From assembly GCA_946122785.1 (NCBI GenBank), contig CAMGYJ010000002.1:71762724-71826723 (forward strand): 64,000 nucleotides of DNA, read 5' to 3'. A program made the position numbers and the translations under genes. This DNA comes from Linum tenue. Its lineage: Eukaryota > Streptophyta > Magnoliopsida > Malpighiales > Linaceae. Positions 21,592 to 33,359 of this stretch are shown in pieces (the stretch's first letter is position 1; every line of letters begins with the position of its first letter). A model generated the notes under the pieces. It was not told where the DNA came from. It worked only from the letters and a program-made list of their open reading frames with translations, and made no database searches.

Positions 21592-22370
21592 GCTCTGCAA
21601 AATCAGCAAGGAGGAAAGAGGGCATCAGGGACAAACATACATTAGGTTTCGCAGCAGTTATATGAAGCCGGTTCCGATCTGGCGCCAACAAACAGCGGCA
21701 GGAAGCTAAGAAAAGGATCGAGGTTCAGCGAAATGATCTCCTTCAAACTTTCTGCGATTCGCTGAATTAGGTTGCAGAGGATCTCCTTCGGGTTTTCTCC
21801 AATCGGCCGCGAATTAGGTTTTCTAAGATTTGCTTGCCTGAAACAGCGGTGTCTCTATCAAGAATTTCATAGAAAGAAGGCAATGGTGGAGAGTGGAGAC
21901 CTTCGTAATTGAAATCAAACGAATTTACCGAAGAGCAAGAAAGCGACAGGCAAAGATTTGTGCCGACGATCTACTTCAACCTTCCTCCAATTGCCGGGAA
22001 TTAGGTTTCTTCAGCTTTCCCCAAAGCAGACGGTTTTGGGAAAAGATTTTTTTCTTTTCTGGGTGATATAATATAAGCAACAGAGTATAGTAAGTTTCTG
22101 GGTAGCCCAATTGCTTGCAAAAGCCCAAATGAGACAAAGGCCAGAACTACACTGAAAGCCCACACCCCCCTCTCTGAATTTGTTGTGTTCAAAAAAAATT
22201 CCATGTTGGTAGGAATTTAAACTTGAATTCAACATTTTTCACTTCTCCCGTCTAAGTGGCCCAACACTATCACCAAAGAAATGTTTTAAAGAAGGATCCG
22301 ATTGATGATTAATTTTCTGTCTGCTTGTCGTTCTCGTGGTTTAAAGTTACGTAAACATCAATATAATGAG

Positions 22371-22569
22371 CAATGTAGTCAAAATCGCGTTTTAAAGCTT
22401 AAAAACTTACGTTTTTAAGTTTCTAGGTCACCAAAGCGCTTCTACGCAAAATCACAGTTTTTATAGCTAATGTAGTTAAAAACGCGCTTTAAAACTTTAA
22501 AGGCTTGTGATTTTACGCTTCTAGATCATCAAAACGTTTCTACGTAGAAACGCGATTTTGACGACATTG
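22371..22569. mobile_element. hAT-like MITE (199 bp)
   Basis: The inverted ends are CAATGTAGTCAAAATCGCGTTTT and GAAACGCGATTTTGACGACATTG, flanked by an 8-bp duplication ATAATGAG (22363-22370, 22570-22577). The uninserted form is at about 2168-2180 and 31454-31466, with one ATAATGAG. It lies in the DIR 3'-flank-type sequence next to gene X. Confidence 0.9.
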
Positions 22570-22577
22570 ATAATGAG

Positions 22578-23683
22578 TACTTAAATTAAAATAAAATGAA
22601 AGAAAAAAGAGAATCAAGAATGTGGAGGGCATCGTGTCCAATATTCTCCATCATTATAATTATATTGACTTGTACTGAGAAAAAAGAACTAGGACACTGT
22701 ACGGAAGTTTCTGAATGCTTATTTGTCGGATAAATTGTCATGATAAAAGAGTACATTTGATAATTTGCGTTACCGTATATGAAACTTTTAACTTGATAAT
22801 AAAAAAAAATACGAGCTGTCATTCTTTTCAACTTGAACACCATTTGAGTGATTAAAAACACATAATTAACATGAGAAGCATTAGAAATTCAATGGATACT
22901 ATAGTCAGTGCAATTTGAAAAATTCAAACACAATGATAATATTAATAAGGATTTTTCTATTGGTGTTGTGATCATTTCAAAGATCCTCAGACGGCGGTAT
23001 CTTATGTAGCCGAAGTTCACCGGCAGTGAACCCTTAGACGGCGGCAGCATATGCAAACCGGAAGCATGAGCCGGATCTACAGTTCCTGAGCCTCGTATAC
23101 TCCAACTCCATCTTCCTAGCTAGTTCCTTGCCGTATTTAGTTGGAACTGAATAATAAGTTAGATGCTTGCCGATTCGCCCAGCCGGCCAGCCCGGCTCAG
23201 GTTAGGAGGATATAGAAGAAGGCCCAAACGTACGTTCACTGCAGAGGACAGAGGTCATTTCTTGGTTTCACTTTTAAATATGAATAAAATATTCCTATTG
23301 CTTAATTATTATTGTTATTATTATGTTATTAATCAAACAGCAGAGAAGTAGAGGATGAAGGTTGCAATGAACTTGGGATTATCCCCTAATTAATCTCCAT
23401 GTGGCACAAATTGTGTCTTCGCCAATTCATATATATCAAATTGGCTCATCCGCACTATCTTAACTCCTCGAAGAACCTATAAAAATAACATACAATGGTC
23501 TGTTGGGACTTGAGAGTAAGATGTAAGAAGTGAACTAACTAACTCATACCTCTCTAATTCAAGATGTTTCCACAAATAAGTTACGGACACATTTTATGAT
23601 ATTTATGACTTTTGAGTATAAATCATTTTATTAATTCTTTTTAGTTTTGCGTAACTTGTTCTTCAAATCCCTAATATAATAAA
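22578..23683. other. DIR 3'-flank remnant and unassigned spacer
   Basis: Positions 22578-22954 match the 3' flank of DIR-a (about 2180-2555), down to the AATGATAATATTAATAAGG just before the expected stop codon. The DIR coding part is then missing. From 22956 to 23683 the DNA is unrelated; it contains TTAGACGGCGGCA near 23030, also found upstream of DIR-d (25309), and is otherwise unassigned. Confidence 0.6.
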
Positions 23684-24130
23684 GGGTAAATACAATTTAA
23701 TATCCAAACCTTTCATTTTAAACAATTTAATAGCCAAATCTTTTTGAAAACAATCTAATATCCAAATCGTCAACTTTCCGTCCGTTTGATCGTTAGTTGA
23801 CACTTCAAAAAAGCTTTGTTTAGGGGAAATTGTCACAATACAACTTTGTTTTCTTGTTTTGGCATTGCAGATGACTGAATATTTAGATATTCTATACCAT
23901 CATGGTGGAGTCATGGTCTTCTCGGGTTTGGAACCACGATATGTTGGTGGTTTTTCAGAGAAGATATCGATGGATATTGATGAAGCGTCGTACTTCGAAC
24001 TTTTTTGAAGTGTCAAAATAACGGTCAAACGAACGAAAAGTTGACGATTTGGATATTAGATTGTTTTCGAAAAGGTTTGACTGTTATATTGTTTAAAATC
24101 AAACTTTTGGATATTAAATTGTATTTACCC
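23684..24130. mobile_element. Mutator-like MITE (447 bp), family member 1
   Basis: The inverted ends are GGGTAAATACAATTTAATATCC and its complement, with a perfect 9-bp duplication TATAATAAA (23675-23683, 24131-24139). The centre reads TTTCTTGTTTTGGCATTGCAGATGACTGAATATTTAGA, like a splice acceptor and coding start captured from a gene. A near-identical copy is at 61116-61560. Confidence 0.9.
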
Positions 24131-24145
24131 TATAATAAACTAATA

Positions 24146-24292
24146 AACTTTCGGGATGTCCCAATTCTTCTGTTACCTCAGTGACAATGATGTGCCAGCA
24201 ATGTCTTTATTTATTCCATCACCGATGCTTGAGGTTTAGCCTCCCATCTTTCTTGCAACACTTGGTCACAACCTTGATTTGATAACTTTGCA
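24146..24292 (-). mobile_element. Short LINE ORF2 remnant
   Basis: This matches 3945-4073 of the LINE fragment upstream of DIR-a (TTACCTCAGTGACAATGATG through CTTGATTTGATAACTT). Only this short part remains. It precedes the DIR-d 3' flank, as the LINE piece precedes the DIR-b 3' flank. Confidence 0.6.
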
Positions 24293-24518
24293 TATTAATA
24301 ATATTGAACTTTTAACCCGTAACAAAAAGCATACAGATACATGTATAGGGCCAATTTTTTCAATCCTTAATTAACACCACTCCAGCCATTAAAAGAACTA
24401 AAAAGTAACATCAGGAATATAACAAACTAAATGATTATCATAGCCAACCAATGCAATGAAAAAAAAAGAAGAGTCAAACATAACAATAGTAATAATAATA
24501 ATACTTATGATAAGTGAA

Positions 24519-25127
24519 TCAATAGTGAAAAACGTAGATGTCGCACTCCACGACCCCGTTTCCAGTCGTAGTATCAAAGGAATACGTTTTGAAATGAACC
24601 TTTCCACGTGCGAACCCGAACACTCCGGTGCCTCCGACGACCGGCATCTCCCTTATCCCGGCAGCAAGTATGGGGTTGCGTCCCAACACAGTGACGGTAC
24701 TTTCTCGGTACTCACCATCCGCCGTAAACACAAAGTTGACTAACTCCACAAAAGCCACGTCGGTCCTGGAAGCGACGCCGTATAGCCCCTGAACGCGTCC
24801 CACCGTGGTGGAGTTGAGCTCTGGGTCCAACGTCAAAGGGTTGTCCACCATGGTTAACCGCCCAAACAAACCGGCCGGGTCGTTGAAATCTAGAGGACCT
24901 TTAGGGTTGAGAGGCAGGGCCGTGACGTTTGGGCCGGCAAGGAGGTTGTGGTAGTAGAAATGGAGGTGGGTCAGCTTCTCATTCTTCAGCGCCATAGCTT
25001 TTGCCGACAGTTTGGCGGAGAAAGGATGCGATGACATTAATCTAGCCTCGGAAAGTAGAATGGAGAGGAGGAAGAGGGTAATCAGAACGGAGAAGAGGGA
25101 ATATTGTTTCAGCAGCATTTTGGCCAT
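24519..25127 (-). CDS. DIR-d, dirigent protein (202 aa, intact)
   Basis: A single-exon dirigent protein with a signal peptide (residues 1 to about 28) and the domain motifs FGRLTMVDNPLT, VQGLYGVAS, EYRESTVTVLGRN, REMPVVGGTGVFGFARG and a CDIYVFHY end. An unusual Glu replaces Gly in the usual RGSTVTVLG motif. The first ~108 residues are the same as in DIR-b, and the DNA there differs at about one base. The second half is closer to DIR-a, with ILAAGIREMPVVGG and TTTGN. The upstream flank resembles DIR-e, not DIR-b. This points to gene conversion of the 5' half. TATA box at 25256-25265. Role as for other dirigents: oriented coupling of phenolic radicals outside the cell. Confidence 0.95.
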   Translation of the reverse strand: MAKMLLKQYSLFSVLITLFLLSILLSEARLMSSHPFSAKLSAKAMALKNEKLTHLHFYYHNLLAGPNVTALPLNPKGPLDFNDPAGLFGRLTMVDNPLTLDPELNSTTVGRVQGLYGVASRTDVAFVELVNFVFTADGEYRESTVTVLGRNPILAAGIREMPVVGGTGVFGFARGKVHFKTYSFDTTTGNGVVECDIYVFHY

Positions 25128-25255
25128 GGTATGGTAGAATCAGTATTAATGAAAGAACTCTTTGAAGAATGTATGTGCTATAGCTAACTGAAAGCTTCTT
25201 TTTTTTTTTTTTTATCTTGTATATATGTTTGGAGATGAAGGGTATAAGATTGCCT

Positions 25256-25265
25256 CTATTTATAG
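25256..25265 (-). promoter_or_regulatory. TATA box of DIR-d
   Basis: CTATAAATAG on the minus strand, about 130 bp before the ATG. The adjoining TTTATAGCTAGAAAGCGC is the intact form of the site at which a hAT element inserted upstream of DIR-e. Confidence 0.75.
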
Positions 25266-26060
25266 CTAGAAAGCGCAAGCCAAGGTTCCATCGCCGGAAT
25301 GAACCTTAGACGGCGGCATCCACTGCACTTGCAAAAAGACAAGCCGCATAAGACTTTTTCAGCTTCACTCAGCCAAAAACCAAACGAGAAACCTTCAAAG
25401 AATGTTCAGAGGGCAGACAAGAGACAACCATACAAACACATGAAATGTTTATCTTTTAGTCATGGTGATGCGTATCTTACCTCAAAGGAGGCAATACACA
25501 CAAAAAAAAACCAAAAACCAAAAACCCTTCGCACAATGTGCAGCAGCAGACACACATGAAATAGCTAGAAGTTCTAAACTTACAAATCAGAAGCTGTTCT
25601 TGATGAAGAGCTTATCAATGAGAAGTTATTCGGCAAAAAAGGGCAAACAAAGCACAAAGAGCAGATTAATGTAGGAGAGCCATGTAACAAATTACATGAC
25701 CAACCGTACCTGTACTGTACACACATGCTAGGAAGAATAGATATCTACCTTGCAAATAAAATAAGAAACATTGATAAAAACACAACTGCAAGAAGATAGA
25801 ACTTGCAACAAACTAAGTTTCAAAGCCCACAAATGATGAAAGACACTCTTTTTTCCATATGGATCCCGGAGAACCTATATGTATGTAAATATGTACGTGA
25901 CCAACAGGAGGGCGCGGCTGAAAATGCTCTCCACCAACCAATAAGAAATAGAAACTGTAGCATACATTCTCAATATCCTATCTATCCCTCATAACCCTAT
26001 TGTTCCATTTAAATCCATGATGACATGGAGCATGTAGCACGGCCATGACACCAAATCATA
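25266..26060. other. Spacer between DIR-d and the gene X paralogue
   Basis: A-rich DNA with no convincing gene. Parts (25270-25380 and 25675-25815) recur upstream of DIR-e at 52810-53040, so this is the ancestral upstream spacer of that DIR lineage. The part near 26000 may be the 3' UTR of the adjacent gene X paralogue. Confidence 0.55.
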
Positions 26061-26093
26061 CAACTCTTTCTGGAACAGAATGTATCCCCTACT

Positions 26094-27330
26094 TTACCTC
26101 TCCTCATATCTTGGGCAGGGGATGAACCATGGTCGAGCGAAACCAGTCCCAATCAGCCTCTTCATTCTCCAAATGACTTCCTCTGTGGCATTCACCCTCA
26201 TAATCAAATCACCCCATTCCGCGCGTCGGAATCATAATCAGGAGGAAGAGGAGGGTGCCGCGCCATTTCCGCCTCCGCCATATCAACAAGCGCTTCAGTC
26301 AGTGTCCTCCTTGACCCTGCAATGTTAGTAAGGATTTGGAAGGTGAAAATCTAGTAGCAGCAAATATACAGAGCACCTACACGAAAGGGAGAAATGAGCT
26401 ACTGCCCTTGTTAAAAGGGGTGCTGCTGACTAGATCATGTTCTGTGCGCTGCAAATTAAACCCAAGGAGGAACCAACAAAAGAAGTCAATTACTTCAATA
26501 CAACGGGGTCAAGAACCAATCAACTTACTAGTCAGAGAGAAGAGAAGGATCTCAAAGGAAAGGATACTAATATACAGAGTCTGTCCGAATCAAACATGAC
26601 CATATTACACCTTTAATCGACCCTTTTAAGAAGAAAACACCTTTTAGCTAGCTGCTGGCTTAAGCATGAAAGGGGATTATTAGTTAAAACCAATTAAAGA
26701 AAGATTGCGGTAGAATCTGCTTGCTGCTTGCTGCTTACCTGTGGTGGATATGGGTCAGCAATCACATCGGAATCCAAAAAGGCCTTATCTGATGCCGTCC
26801 TCTGATGTGAGGAGCCAGAGTTAGGTGCTGTGGAGGAGGGCTCAGAGGTTGTGATTATGGGTTGATACTTGATTGGATGAGCGGCCGGTAGTCTGGGTCT
26901 GCAGCTTCTTATTTCGCTCAATTGCGGCAGTGACATAGCCTAGTACTGTGGTCTGCTGCAGCAGCTTCTCCTTCCGCGTAACAATAGAAGTAAGAAATTT
27001 CGGGGAATGAAATAATCGGAATCAAGCAGGAGACCCCTAGAACAAGAGAAAGGTAAAGAGAAACGAATTACAGCCTCCTCGTCTTCCGACATAAAAACCA
27101 ATTAGCAAAAACAGACAGACAGAAGGTTCCGGAGCAGGTATGAATAATGAAGCCAGTTCCGGGCAAACGCCAAAGTACAGCGGCAAGAAGAAAGAATCGA
27201 GATGAAACCAATAGCGGCTTACGAAGATTTCTGCCGATTATCTTCTTCAATTCACGGCAATTAGGTTGCCGATGATCTCCTTCGAATTGGCGGGAATTAG
27301 GTTTTCTAAAGCTTTCCCCAAAGCAGACGG
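26094..27330 (-). pseudogene. Diverged gene X paralogue, probably a pseudogene
   Basis: Exon 4 homology (26094-about 26315) keeps LPPDYD, DWDWFRS and MVHP but has a 7-base net insertion around 26195-26225, which shifts the frame. Exon 3 (about 26398-26455) is badly decayed and lacks the NQWLAGLC core. Exon 2 homology (about 26735-26925) keeps SGSSHQ, DKAFLDSDVIADPYPPQ. Leader homology (AATTAGGTT and CCCCAAAGCAGACGG) continues to about 27330. It is more diverged than any other gene X copy, so it is an older duplicate. Confidence 0.65.
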
Positions 27331-27419
27331 TTATGCGATTCGCGGGGAATAATGACATGAGGATATCGCAATAATATAATAAACCTTTTAAATTTCCGGC
27401 ATGGCCCAGTTGATGCAAA

Positions 27420-28125
27420 AGCCCAAATTCAGGCCAACCAATTTTTACGGTGACGGACCAAATGTATTAACCTGGGTTAGTTAGACCAAAGGACCATAGT
27501 TTATGAGTAGAACGAGATTAGTTGAAAACCCAGTTATGATCAGCTTGCCTCTTCTTCATTGAATACCCTTCTAATTCTATGGTTGAAGTTAAATTATATT
27601 ATTTAATCATATCCTTTACTTTAATTTAATTCCAATTTCAAAAAACTTATACAATGGTACGGCATGATATTAGAGCATGAAATACTTTTCTTGCAAAATG
27701 AATATAATATTGTAAATCACATTTAACACAATTGTTCGGTATAAATAAACGAAAATGCAACTCAACGAATGAAAATTATTAAACGAGCAATTGTATAGAT
27801 TTAATTTTGAATTTATATTTTAGATTTTAATTATTAAACAAGCAATTGTATAGATCTCATTTCGTTCCCCTTCCTGAGGTTAAAAATTAGGAGTTATGCA
27901 ACGGCTCCCTTTTTATATTTTACATTTTTGGATCCATGGATCTAAATGACAAATTATGATTTGGTACCTATACTTTTTATATTTTACATTTTTTGTACCA
28001 AAAATTGTACGAAAAATATCATTGGAAAATTACGATTTGGTACCTAAAAATTTTCATTATGACATTTTAGTACCTAAACTTTTTATATCCACCAATCTAT
28101 GGATCAATCCATTTGCCACCTCTAG
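27420..28125. other. AT-rich spacer with a block shared with 39.1 and 41.4 kb
   Basis: Positions 27676-27805 match 39093-39222, and 27826-27908 match 41384-41465. The two matching pieces at the right are separated by a Helitron-like insertion. The remainder (27910-28125) is AT-rich with repeated TTTGGTACC motifs. No gene is seen. Confidence 0.65.
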
Positions 28126-28460
28126 TTCTAGTTGATGCAAGGAAGATGTTGAATTTTTTTTTTATCTGAAGGATTAAATGAAGCCCTGAATTCCAAAGGG
28201 AATAGGATTTGTCATGGATCCAACAAGCCAACAAACAATCACTAGTTGACGTTAGAGAGATGAGTCAAGAACGATAAGCAATAGAAACTGCCTGCATGCG
28301 TTCTCAATATCCTATCCTATGTATCACTCTTCGCTCATAAACCCTATTGTTCCTTTCAAATCCATATATATATATGACGTGGGAGCACGTAGCATGGCCA
28401 TGAATGCACGAGAGCAAATCATACAAATCTTTCTTGGAACAGAATGTGCCCCTTACTTAA

Positions 28461-28850
28461 TTACCTCTTCTCATATCTTGGGCATGGGGGATGAACCATG
28501 TTCGAGCGAAACCAGCCCCAATCCGGCTCTTCCTTCGCCAAATGACTTTCGTCGCAACATCCACCCTCATAATCACCCCATTCCGCGTCCGTATCATAAT
28601 CAGGAGGAAGAGGGTCTAGGGCCGCTTCCCGCGTCGCCAGCTCAAGAAGCGCTTCAGTCAGTGTCTGCCCTGCAATTTAAGTAAGAAAGAATTCGCAAGA
28701 TAGAAATTAAATCAATTAAGTAGCAGTAAATATCGAAAGATGCCACCTACACAAAAAGGGATAGATAGATGAATTAGAATTACCCTTAGGAAGTGGGGTT
28801 GGACACGGTGCTGCCAACCATTGGTTGTTGACAACATCTTGTTCTGTGCG
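28461..28850 (-). pseudogene. Gene X 3' half (exons 3 and 4 only)
   Basis: Exon 4 (28461-28669, 209 bases) and exon 3 (28784-28850, 67 bases) have the same lengths and splice sites as in the complete gene X and are nearly identical to it. The sequence upstream of exon 3 breaks off at about 28890, shortly before the hAT element at 28926. Exon 2 and leader material reappear only at 30480-31186, after two TIR elements, so this looks like one gene X copy split by insertions and deletions. Confidence 0.75.
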
Positions 28851-28925
28851 CTTCAAAATCGAGGAAACAATCAAGAGAATTCAACTATGAAAACTTGATG
28901 TACCAACGCTAACATGACCATATAT

Positions 28926-30100
28926 TAGGGCTGGCAGACGGTTTTCCGGTTAGCGGATAACCGACCGGTTTCAATCGAACCGGCCGGTTTTCGGCTAGCC
29001 GAAAAACCGATCGCAAAGGCCTCGGTCGGTTTGCGGAGGGAGAATTCATGGGGCCGGTTAGCCGACTAACCGGGGTCAGAAACCGGCGGTTAACCGGCTA
29101 ACCGACCCCTTCCCTTTCCCCAAAACGACCCCGCTTCAATCCTCCTCCCTCAACCCTAAATCAACTCCCTAACAAACACCCTAGCCTCATTTGCTTCCCC
29201 CTCTTTTGCTTTCCTCTGAATCAGAAACGACCCCTTCTCCTCCCTTCTCAAACTCGATTTCATTTTCTTCTCCCTTCTTCAATTTTGCATGCGAAACCTG
29301 ATCCTCTCTCTCGGAAGGCATGGTGACGACTGACGAGGACCTTCGCCGCTCAACCCTTCCCCTCCCCCCTCCACCTCGCCGCCTCCACCTCGCCGCCTCC
29401 ACCATGTTTCGCCGCCGCAGCTCCAGCCGCAACGCCAGGTCGCCAGCAGCGACCTTCCTCTTCCCCCTCCACCTCGCCGCCTCCACCTCGACGATCCGCC
29501 GCAGCTCCAGCCAGGCAACGCCAGCAGCAGCTCGTCGCCCCTCGCCGTGGCGCCGCGCACATCATAACTCCGGCAGCTAGTCGCCCTCCAACCGCGGATC
29601 TTCGGGCATATTCCAGAGGAGGTCGGTCTCCGGCCGGGTACCTGCGGATCTCGGCCGCCGGAGGTTGAGGATTGTGATTCGAAGAGAGGAGGAAGGAGAA
29701 AATCGAGAAGAGGAGATAAGGTTTGGTGGAGGAAGGAAGAAGAGAGGAGATAAGGTTTGGTGGGTGTGGACGTGTGGTGCAGATTTTTTGTATTTTTTAA
29801 TTTTTTTTTTTTTTAGAAAAGGTAGTTTTCTGGTGAGGAAGGAAGTCTCTGTGTTTTTTTTTTTTTGTAAAAGTTTTTTTTTTATAAAAATTAGCTAAAC
29901 GCTGACGTTTAGAGGGAATGGGTATTTTTTTCCGGGTATGTGGTTAACCGAGCCTAAAACCGAAAACCGGTCGGTCGGTGGTCGGTTGCCCGTGGCTCTC
30001 TCACGGTCGGTGGTCGGCAGCCGTGTTGGGTGTCTCGATTTAACCGAAAACCGAGTTTTCAGTTTTCGGTTCAACCGAAACCGACCGGTTGCCACCCCTA
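28926..30100. mobile_element. hAT-like element, complete (1175 bp)
   Basis: The element starts TAGGGCTGGCAGACGG and ends CCGGTTGCCACCCCTA, with a perfect 8-bp duplication CCATATAT (28918-28925, 30101-30108). Subterminal parts are crowded with ACCGG/CCGGT, such as AACCGGCGGTTAACCGG. The middle is GC-rich (CTCGCCGCCTCCACC repeats, 29370-29500) and poly-T tracts follow. It has no transposase; open frames on both strands of the GC-rich part are not convincing genes. The left-hand duplicate is 1-814. Confidence 0.88.
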
Positions 30101-30182
30101 CCATATATCCTAAACGAGGTCACACACTCTCCATCTTAAAATAATCAACCCTTGTCTTATTCTTCAATGGGATTCCTATAAC

Positions 30183-30306
30183 TAGGGCTGTGAGCCGAGT
30201 CGAGCTTTGCTATGGTTCGGACTCGGCTCGTTAATATATTTTTAGGCTCGAGCTCGACTCGTTTTCGCGTGTCGTTCATGAGTGGCTTGGTTCATTAACA
30301 ACCCTA
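30183..30306. mobile_element. Short hAT-like MITE, right copy
   Basis: Same element as 897-1020, with CCTATAAC on both sides (30175-30182, 30307-30314). Confidence 0.85.
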
Positions 30307-30479
30307 CCTATAACCCTGTCAGGGTGAGGGGAAAGCACAAAACTTTTTTCTTTCTGTAATCGACCCTTTTAAGAAGCGAACCCCTTTTAGCTAGATGCTG
30401 GCTTAAGCATGAAAGGGGGGATTAGTAGTGCAAAACCAATTAAAGAAAGATTAATGGCAGAATCTGCATTAATGCTTAC

Positions 30480-31186
30480 TTGTGGTGGATATGGATCAGC
30501 AATCACAATGGAACCCAAAAAGGCCTTCTCTGATGTCGTCTTCTGATGTGAAGAGCCAGAGTTAGCAGCTGTGGAGGAAGGATAAGAGTTTGTGATCATG
30601 GGTTTAGTGGATGAAGGACTGCTTATTCCGGTGATCTGCGGCCGTAGCAGCTCCTTCTTCCGCTCAGAGGTGGCGAACATCAGGGACAAACATACATTAG
30701 GTTTCGCAGCAGTTATATGAAGCCGGTTCCGATCTGGCGCCAACAACAGCGGCAGGAAGCTAAGAAAGGATCGAGGTCCAACGAAAAGCCAGTTACGAAG
30801 ATTTATGCCAATGATCTCCTTCAAACTTTCTTCGATTCGCGGAATTAGGTTGCAGAGGATCTCCTTCGGGTTTTCTCCAATCGGCCGAATTAGGTTTTCT
30901 AAGATTTGCTTGCCTGAAACAGCGGTGTCTCTATCAAGAATTTCATAGAAAGAAGGCAATGATGGAGAGTGGAGACCTTCGTAATTGAAATCAAACGAAT
31001 TTACCGAAGAGCAAGAAAGCGACCGGCAAAGATTTGTGCCGACGATCTACTTCAACCTTTCTCCAATTGCCGGGAATTAGGTTTCTTCAGCTTTCCCCAA
31101 AGCAGACGGTTTTGGACTTCGAGGGAAGATTTTTTTTCTTTTTTTCTTTCTGGGTGATATAATATAAGCAACAGAGTATAGTAAGT
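30480..31186 (-). pseudogene. Gene X remnant, right copy
   Basis: Same structure as 1194-1900: the 3' part of exon 2 joined directly to the leader after loss of coding exon 1. Exons 3 and 4, probably once contiguous, lie at 28461-28850 beyond the two TIR elements. Confidence 0.75.
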
Positions 31187-31844
31187 TTCTGGGTAGCCCA
31201 ATTGCTTGCAAAAGCCCAAATGAGACAAAGGCCAGAACTACACTGAAAGCCCACACCCCCCTCTCTGAATTTGTTTTGTGTTCAAAAAAAATTCCATGTT
31301 GGTAGGAATTTAAACTTGAATTCAACATTTTTCACTTCTCCCGTCTAAGTGGCCCAACACTATCACCAAAGAAATGGGTAAAAAATAATCCGATTGGTGA
31401 TTAATTTTCTGTCTGCTTGTCGTTCTCCTAGTTTGAAGTTACGTAAACATCTAACATAATGAGTACCTAAATTAAAATAAAATGAAAGAAAAAAGAGAAT
31501 CAAGAATGTGGAGGGCATCGTGTCCAATTTTCTCCATCATTGTAATTATATTGATCTGTACTGAGAAAAAAGAACTAGGACACTATACGGGAGTTACTGA
31601 ATGCTTATTCGTTGGATAAATTGTCATGATAAAAGAGTACATTTGATAATTTGCTTATATATAGTATATGAAACTTTTAACTTATAATAACAAAATACGA
31701 GTTGTCATTCTTTTCAACTTGAACACCATTGGAGTGATTAAAAGCACATAATTAACATGAGAAGCATTACAAATTCAATGGATACTATAGTCAATGCAAT
31801 GCAATTTGAAAAATTCAAACACAATGATAATATTAATAAGGGAA

Positions 31845-32264
31845 TCAATAGTGAAAAACGTAGACGTCGCATTTTACGACCGTGTTTCCCGTTGTAGTAT
31901 TAAATGAATGCGTTTTGACATGAACCTTTCCACGAGCGAACCCGAACACTCCGGTGCCTCCGACGACCGGCATCTCCCTTATCCCGGCAGCAAGTATGTG
32001 GTTGCGTCCCAACACAGTGACGGTGCTTCCTCGGTACTCACCATCCGCCTTAAACACAAAGTTGAATAACTCCATAAAAGTCGCGTCGGTCCTGGAAGCT
32101 ACGCCGTATAGCCCCTGAGCGCGTCCCACCGTGGTGGAGTTGAGCTCTGGGTCCAACGTCAAAGGGTTGTCCGCCATGGTTAACCGGCCAAACAAACCGG
32201 CCGGGTGGTTGAAATCTAGAGGGCCTTTAGGGTTGAGAGGCAGGACCGTAAAGTTTGGGCCGGC
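31845..32264 (-). pseudogene. DIR-a, right copy, 5'-truncated
   Basis: Same truncation as DIR-a at 2559: dirigent homology starts at about residue 65 and runs to DVYVFHY, joined to LINE sequence upstream. A 145-aa chimeric frame starts at 32282. One residue differs from the left copy (Gly instead of Cys in NPKGPLD, the usual family residue). No signal peptide. Confidence 0.85.
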
Positions 32265-33359
32265 TCGAGAATACAACTCCAACTGTTAGTGTCAAAACCC
32301 TTTTCAATGTCGAGCTTTATGACTAATCCCGATTTCCCACTCCTCCACTGACTATAAATAATCTCTTTTGCAATGAGGCTGGCTTCGTGGGTATCAATCG
32401 ACCCGTTTTCCCCCAAATTGATTTCTAGAAATGATTCCATTCATAAAGGGCTGGAGAGGGTTGAAAAGCAACTTTGAGATTACCTTATTCAGGCTGCCTA
32501 GCAGACTTATTGGTCTGAAATCAAATATTTCTTCGACAACTTCATTTTTAGGGATCAAGCATATGAAAGAATGAGTAATTGCTTGAGGAAGTGACCCCTG
32601 AGAGATAGTAATCATCCAAGCCTTAAGTAGATCAGATTTTATGATATTCAATCCTTTCTTGAAGAACTCAAGGGTAAATTCGCCAGGCCAAGGTGCTTTA
32701 ATTTGTCCCCATTGCAAAGTCGGATAACCTCCCAAATCTCAGATTCTAAGAAAGGCTTCACAAGTGCTTCGTTCTCTTCATCTTTAAAAAAGAAAGGCCT
32801 ATAATTCCTAGGAAAAGGCCTATTCTCTTCGCATTCAGAAAACTTTGACTAAAAAAATTTCCTCATTGCATATTTGATTACGTTAATGTCATTTGTCATA
32901 CAATCATCGATTTTCAATCTCCTTATTATGTTTCTCCGCCGATTTTGATTGGCCACTCTATGAAAGAAGCCGGAGTTATTGTCTCCCACCTTGAGCCACA
33001 ACTCACATGACTTCTGTCACCACGAGATCTCAAATAACAATATCTTTTCAAGGTCGCGTTTCAGGAGAGCTCTTTCCGTTTTCAAAAACTCATTGATTGC
33101 TCCCGATTCTTCCACTACATCAATAGCTTTGATCATTGCCAAGAGTTCCCCAATCTTCCAGCTATCCTGTATATTATCCCAAAGTACTCCCTATATGTGA
33201 TTTATCCTGCGGCCTTTGAAAAATCCTTGTAGTTCTTTTGTTACCTCAGTGACAATGATGTGCCAATGTCTTTATTTATTCCATCACCGATGCTTGAGGT
33301 TTAGCCTCCCATCTTTCTTGCAACACTTGGTCACAGCCTTGATTTGATAACTTAATTAA
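32265..33359 (-). mobile_element. LINE ORF2 fragment, right copy
   Basis: Duplicate of 2979-4073, with the same internal breaks and the same abrupt end next to the truncated DIR-a. Confidence 0.85.
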
